Part shown: piece after piece, positions 59,779-64,000 of the stretch | Numbering within the stretch: position 1 is the stretch's first letter | Layout of the letters: each line of letters starts with the position of its first letter | NCBI GenBank assembly: GCA_945897365.1 | Contig: CAMDFD010000002.1 | Location: forward strand, 1 to 64,000 | DNA from: Bordetella parapertussis | GTDB taxonomy: Bacteria > Pseudomonadota > Gammaproteobacteria > Burkholderiales > Burkholderiaceae_B | Direction: 5' to 3' | DNA length: 64,000 bases | Made by a program: the position numbers and the translations under genes | Notes under the pieces: generated by a model | The model's database searches: none | The model's input: the letters and a program-made list of their open reading frames with translations, nothing else | What the model was told of the DNA's origin: nothing

Positions 59779-62652
59779 ATGAATCAGCCCAACACCCCCC
59801 CAGACAGCGAACTTTCTAAAAGTTTTGAACCTGCCACAATCGAGGCACGCTGGTATCAGGAGTGGGAGAAACGGGGCTACTTCGCTGCAGGCCAGCACAC
59901 CCAAAGCGGCCCCGGCGCGGGCATCCCCTATGCCATCCAGTTTCCCCCGCCAAATGTGACAGGAACCCTGCACATGGGCCACGCTTTTAACCAGACCATC
60001 ATGGATGGTTTAATTCGCTATCACCGCATGCTCGGCCATGACACGGTCTTTGTTCCGGGCACCGATCACGCGGGAATTGCGACCCAGATCGTGGTCGAGC
60101 GTCAACTCGATGCCCAAAAGTCCTCTCGCCATGACCTGGGTCGTGAAAAATTCATTGAAAAGGTCTGGGAATGGAAAGAGCTATCCGGAAATACCATCAC
60201 GAGTCAGGTGCGTCGCTTAGGTGCTTCCGCTGACTGGCCTCGTGAATATTTCACGATGGACAAGCAAATGTCCGCCGGGGTGGTTGAAACATTTGTCCGA
60301 CTCTTCAAACAGGGGCTGATTTATCGCGGAAAACGTCTGGTCAACTGGGATCCCAAGCTACTGACTGCCGTTTCAGACCTTGAGGTGCAGTCGGTCGAAA
60401 CCGATGGTCACCTCTGGCATATCACCTACCCCTTCGTCGACGGTCCTCAAACGATCACCCATGAGGACGGCACCCAAGAAAACATTCAAGGGATGACAAT
60501 TGCCACCACCCGTCCCGAAACAATGCTTGCCGACGGTGCGCTATGCGTTCACCCCGAGGATACCCGCTACCAACACTTGGTTGGCAAATTAGTCGATCTC
60601 CCCCTTTGCGATCGCCAGATTCCTATTATTACGGACGATTTTGTAGACCCGGCCTTTGGAACAGGTTGCGTCAAAATCACCGGTGCGCATGACTTTAACG
60701 ACTATGCCTGCGCAATGCGTCACAACCTACCCTTAATTGTGATTTTCACTCTTGACGCAAAGATCAATGATCAGGGCCCAGCACAGTTTCGTGGCCTAGA
60801 CCGCTATGAGGCTCGCAAGGCCGTCGTCGCCGAACTCGACGCACAAGGGTTCTTAGTCAAAGTCGACGCCCACAAAATGATGCAGCCTAGAGGTGACCGC
60901 ACTGGCGAGGTGCTCGAACCCATGCTCACCGATCAATGGTTCGTGGCCATGAGTAAACCTGCACCAGCAAACACACTGCACCCGGGCAAGAGTATTACCG
61001 AAGTCGCTCTGGAGGTTGTGGCCAAAGGAGAGGTTGAGTTCTTTCCCAACAACTGGACAACCACCTACAACCAATGGCTGGAAAATATCCAAGATTGGTG
61101 CATTTCCCGTCAGTTGTGGTGGGGACATCAAATTCCAGCTTGGTATGCACCCGACGGTCAAGTGTTCGTGGCGCACGATGAACAAGATGCAGTGAAACAA
61201 GCCCAAGCCGCCGGAGTCCAAGGTCCCTTGGTACGCGATCCGGACGTGCTTGATACATGGTTCTCCTCTGCGCTGGTCCCATTCACCACAATGGGTTGGC
61301 CTGAAAAAACCCCTGATTACGAACGTTACTTACCTTCAAGCGTCTTAGTCACGGGTTTTGACATCATCTTTTTCTGGGTTGCCCGCATGGTGATGATGAC
61401 CACGCACCTGACCGGTCAAGTCCCGTTTAAGCACGTGTATGTTCATGGCCTGATCCGCGACGCGGAAGGTCAGAAAATGAGCAAATCAAAAGGGAACACC
61501 CTCGACCCAGTGGACCTCATTGACGGTGTTGATTTGGAAACCTTGGTTAAAAAACGTACCTTTGGCCTGATGAACCCCAAGCAAGCCGGCACCATCGAGA
61601 AAGCGACGCGACGTCAGTTTCCGGAGGGCATCCCCGCGTTTGGGAGCGACGCCCTGCGCTTTACGATGTCGGCATACGCGACACTCGGTCGCAATATCAA
61701 TTTTGATCTTAAGCGCTGCGAGGGCTACAGAAACTTTTGCAATAAGCTATGGAACGCGACACGCTTTGTGTTGATGAATACCGAGGGCCAAGACATGGCA
61801 GCGGTCGACGCGAGCGCGCAAAGCTTTGTCGACAAATGGATCATTACCCAGCTTCAACAACTCGAGCTCGATGTCGCAAAAGGATTCGCCGACTATCGTT
61901 TTGACAATATCGCCAATGCGCTTTATCACTTTGTGTGGGACGAATATTGCGATTGGTATTTGGAGCTCGCCAAAGTCCAGATTCAACATGGTGCGACCGA
62001 GCAACAACGCGCGACGCGACGTACGCTGATCCGGGTTTTAGAAGCGATCCTTCGACTGATGCACCCCATCATGCCTTTCATCACTGAAGAGCTTTGGCAG
62101 AAAGTGTCCCTTGTGGCTGGCAAGCGCTCGGCGCAGGAGACTTCGAGCATTTCCATACAAGCTTTTCCTCAGGCTGATGTTGGCGCCATGGATACGCAGG
62201 CATGCGCACAAGTTGATTTACTTAAGGGTCAAATCGAGGCTGTACGTGCCCTTCGAGGCGAAATGAATCTTTCTCCCGCCGCGCGCGTGCCCTTAATCGC
62301 CGAAGGTCCCCAAGAAATGTTGCTTCAGCACGCACCCTATCTTGCGTCGCTGGCCAAGCTTTCTGGCGTGGATGTCGTGTCAACCTTACCCGACGATGGC
62401 GCGCCCGTTCAGGTGGTTGGACAAACACGCTTGATGCTCAAGGTTGAAATCGACATCGCGTCAGAAAAAGTACGTTTAGATAAAGAAATCGCTAGACTCG
62501 AAGGCGAGATCAACAAAGCCCAAGCCAAACTTTCTAACGAGTCGTTTGTTGCGCGCGCACCCGCCGCAGTCGTCGAACAAGAGCAACAGCGTGTCGCACA
62601 GTTTGGCGAGACGCTTGCTCAAGTCAAAGGGCAGCGCGCTAGATTAGGCTGA
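59779..62652 (+). CDS. valS: valyl-tRNA synthetase
   Basis: Class I synthetase of 957 residues. The H-I-G-H motif is present as TLHMGHAFNQ near residue 65 and the K-M-S-K-S motif as EGQKMSKSKGNTLDP near 567. The editing (CP1) domain contains MTIATTRPETMLADGALCVHPED and GTGCVKITGAHDFNDY near 240-310. A C-terminal coiled coil closes the protein (EKVRLDKEIARLEGEINKAQAKLSNESF). It is the only plus-strand gene in this housekeeping part; the ATG at 59779 follows an in-frame TTG that is not needed. Its last 14 bases overlap the trmD 3' end on the other strand. Confidence 0.97.
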   Translation: MNQPNTPPDSELSKSFEPATIEARWYQEWEKRGYFAAGQHTQSGPGAGIPYAIQFPPPNVTGTLHMGHAFNQTIMDGLIRYHRMLGHDTVFVPGTDHAGIATQIVVERQLDAQKSSRHDLGREKFIEKVWEWKELSGNTITSQVRRLGASADWPREYFTMDKQMSAGVVETFVRLFKQGLIYRGKRLVNWDPKLLTAVSDLEVQSVETDGHLWHITYPFVDGPQTITHEDGTQENIQGMTIATTRPETMLADGALCVHPEDTRYQHLVGKLVDLPLCDRQIPIITDDFVDPAFGTGCVKITGAHDFNDYACAMRHNLPLIVIFTLDAKINDQGPAQFRGLDRYEARKAVVAELDAQGFLVKVDAHKMMQPRGDRTGEVLEPMLTDQWFVAMSKPAPANTLHPGKSITEVALEVVAKGEVEFFPNNWTTTYNQWLENIQDWCISRQLWWGHQIPAWYAPDGQVFVAHDEQDAVKQAQAAGVQGPLVRDPDVLDTWFSSALVPFTTMGWPEKTPDYERYLPSSVLVTGFDIIFFWVARMVMMTTHLTGQVPFKHVYVHGLIRDAEGQKMSKSKGNTLDPVDLIDGVDLETLVKKRTFGLMNPKQAGTIEKATRRQFPEGIPAFGSDALRFTMSAYATLGRNINFDLKRCEGYRNFCNKLWNATRFVLMNTEGQDMAAVDASAQSFVDKWIITQLQQLELDVAKGFADYRFDNIANALYHFVWDEYCDWYLELAKVQIQHGATEQQRATRRTLIRVLEAILRLMHPIMPFITEELWQKVSLVAGKRSAQETSSISIQAFPQADVGAMDTQACAQVDLLKGQIEAVRALRGEMNLSPAARVPLIAEGPQEMLLQHAPYLASLAKLSGVDVVSTLPDDGAPVQVVGQTRLMLKVEIDIASEKVRLDKEIARLEGEINKAQAKLSNESFVARAPAAVVEQEQQRVAQFGETLAQVKGQRARLG

Positions 62653-63388
62653 GCAAAAACTTTTCGTCCGCCTTGGTCAGCAAGCCTAGTTTTCGCGCTT
62701 GCTCCAGTAAATCAGGGCGATTTTTAGCTGTGAGGGCGAGAGATTGCTCTCGACGCCATCGCGCGATGTTGGCGTGGTTACCAGACAGCAAAACGGGCGG
62801 GACGGGCTGATCCCACAAAACCTCGGGACGGGTGAAATGAGGACAGTCTAGCAAACCCGAAATGGATAGCTGAAAAGAGTCCTGCAGCGAAGAGTCTCCG
62901 TGATGAAGTGCGCCAGGCATGAGTCTGACGGCGGCATCGATCATGGCAAGCGCTGCGATCTCTCCGCCAGATAAGACAAAATCGCCCAGTGACCATTGCT
63001 CGTCGACACACTCGTCGATGAATCTTTGATCCACGCCCTCGTAGCGACCGCAAACAAAGATGGCGCCAGCGGATTTTGCAAGTTGAGCTGCTTGCGCCTG
63101 ACCAAAGCGCTTACCAACGGGTGACAACAAGATCACTGGGGAAACACTCTCGCGTCGATCAGAATGAATGGCGAGCAGCGTTTGCTTGAGCGGTTCGGCC
63201 ATCATCACCATGCCAGGACCACCACCATAGGGACGATCGTCAACGGTACGATGCACATCATTCGTAAAGTCGCGAGGACTCCAAGCATGCAGTGTCCAAA
63301 TGCTTTGGTTGTGCGCGCGTCCCGTCACGCCCAAGTCACGCACCACACCAAACATTTCTGGAAACAAGGTGATGACGTCGATGCGCAT
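62639..63388 (-). CDS. trmD: tRNA (guanine37-N1)-methyltransferase TrmD
   Basis: SPOUT methyltransferase of 249 residues that makes m1G37. MRIDVITLFPEMF is the family N-terminus, so the second of two tandem ATG codons (63388) is preferred. RTVDDRPYGGGPGMVMMAEPL (about residues 50-70), VFVCGRYEGVDQRF in the trefoil-knot part (residues about 111-123) and SLGDFVLSGGEIAALAMIDA follow, and contain the SAM-binding glycines. It lies about 10 bp after rimM in the standard rpsP-rimM-trmD-rplS order; rplS is not next to it here, since valS follows on the opposite strand. Confidence 0.97.
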   Translation of the reverse strand: MRIDVITLFPEMFGVVRDLGVTGRAHNQSIWTLHAWSPRDFTNDVHRTVDDRPYGGGPGMVMMAEPLKQTLLAIHSDRRESVSPVILLSPVGKRFGQAQAAQLAKSAGAIFVCGRYEGVDQRFIDECVDEQWSLGDFVLSGGEIAALAMIDAAVRLMPGALHHGDSSLQDSFQLSISGLLDCPHFTRPEVLWDQPVPPVLLSGNHANIARWRREQSLALTAKNRPDLLEQARKLGLLTKADEKFLLSLI

Positions 63389-63397
63389 CATGAAGCC

Positions 63398-64000
63398 TTA
63401 GAGATCGAGAGGCCAGTCAGTTTCGATTCGACGGGCAACAATATCAACATGTTGTACGTGAGCGGCAACAAAAGGCACCAAAATTTCTTCGGGACGACCT
63501 TTGGCGTCAAGCATGACCTGAGGCACATGCTCAACAGACGGCGTTTGAACTCCCTCAAGAGTCATTCGCTGAACACGAAGAATCGCGTGCGCGCCATTGT
63601 CAACAACTTCAAGGACGACTCCAACAAGTTGTGCTTCGCTATACACATTGCAGTCAACAAGGTCTACCCAATAAAACTCATCAGCCTGGGCTTTGGGAAA
63701 ATATTGTCGAGAAACATGCACGGTGTACCCACGCATAGACTCTGCAAGATCGCGATCTCCGACATGCTCAAGATCAGCCACGACTGTTGCGCCTTGAGGG
63801 CGCACTTGCTTGACAGCATGAGGGCGTAGTTTGCTCGACGTGGAGATCCCAGAATCGGGAGAAATAGGGGACTGTGGTGGAGCTAACCACCAAATAGGTG
63901 CAGCACGCAAGACTAAACCTTGCGCTGAGTGCGGCTGGACTTTGACCCAACCTTTTACGCCATATGCTGACACGATACGACCTAATTCGATTAGGTCATT
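63398..64000 (-). CDS. rimM: ribosome maturation factor RimM, 5' end cut by window edge
   Basis: Factor for 16S rRNA 3' major domain maturation of the 30S subunit. The frame is open up to base 64000 and reads NDLIELGRIVSAYGVKGWVK at its beginning, which is the RimM N-terminus missing only the first few residues. The C-terminal PRC-barrel part has EFYWVDLVDCNVYSEAQLVG (about residues 100-118), and the protein closes with VPFVAAHVQHVDIVARRIE. An insertion between strands (residues about 30-45 of the visible part) contains S, P and Q. It precedes trmD. Confidence 0.95.
   Translation of the reverse strand, partial: NDLIELGRIVSAYGVKGWVKVQPHSAQGLVLRAAPIWWLAPPQSPISPDSGISTSSKLRPHAVKQVRPQGATVVADLEHVGDRDLAESMRGYTVHVSRQYFPKAQADEFYWVDLVDCNVYSEAQLVGVVLEVVDNGAHAILRVQRMTLEGVQTPSVEHVPQVMLDAKGRPEEILVPFVAAHVQHVDIVARRIETDWPLDL

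Overview
The window reads as a chromosomal segment of a betaproteobacterium, most likely Burkholderiales and close to the Alcaligenaceae. The reasons are three Bug/TctC-type periplasmic binding proteins in one window, TRAP and oligopeptide ABC importers beside CoA-transferases, and a housekeeping block (rlmN-rodZ-ispG-hisS-yfgM-bamB-der-hisC-hfq-hflX-hflK-hflC-hisZ-purA, then rpsU-dnaG-rpoD) in the order I know from that group. Base composition looks close to balanced. No rRNA, CRISPR array, complete prophage or complete insertion sequence is visible.

Bases 1-20219 are a nutrient-acquisition and catabolic region. It holds two CoA-transferases (one cut by the left edge), a prolyl-tRNA editing domain protein, a nitroreductase, a cysteine hydrolase and a HpcH/HpaI aldolase. 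A minus-strand operon follows with dctP-dctQ-dctM, an enoyl-CoA hydratase and a CoA-transferase (import, then activation and hydration). A plus-strand five-gene peptide-type ABC importer ends in a zinc deacylase. Two further Bug proteins, trhO and a cupin complete the region.

Bases 20459-31235 hold a thiosulfate-permease-like protein with a periplasmic rhodanese, a complete six-gene Mrp/Pha-type cation/proton antiporter operon (mnhAB fused, C, D, E, F, G) coupled to a short-chain dehydrogenase, and an aminotransferase coupled to a SIMPL-domain protein.

Bases 31359-37902 are the accessory, decayed part. They contain a two-domain GNAT, a Tat-exported class V aminotransferase-like protein, a PemK-like toxin-antitoxin pair with a readable promoter/operator, and a 5'-truncated group II intron. 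The intron abuts the tail of a broken plus-strand gene. An AI-2E/PerM-type permease, the tail of a lectin/lyase-like gene with its own terminator, and a CAT-anticodon tRNA follow.

Bases 37965-64000 are housekeeping. An unusual NarL/LuxR-type protein whose receiver domain has lost its phosphorylation residues is translationally coupled to rpoD, and RpoD carries a lysine/alanine/proline-rich N-terminal extension of about 285 residues. Then come dnaG (TTG start), rpsU, a phosphoribosyltransferase, purA, hisZ, hflC-hflK-hflX-hfq, hisC, der, bamB, yfgM, hisS, ispG, a short rodZ, rlmN, ndk, the opposing valS, trmD and the 3' part of rimM, cut by the right edge.

I do not see an obvious new defence or biosynthetic system. 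The strongest leads are the rpoD-coupled pseudo-receiver regulator, the RpoD tail, the exported PLP enzyme, the toxin-antitoxin operator and the intron-disrupted region. Function calls rest on reading protein motifs by eye; no database search was run.
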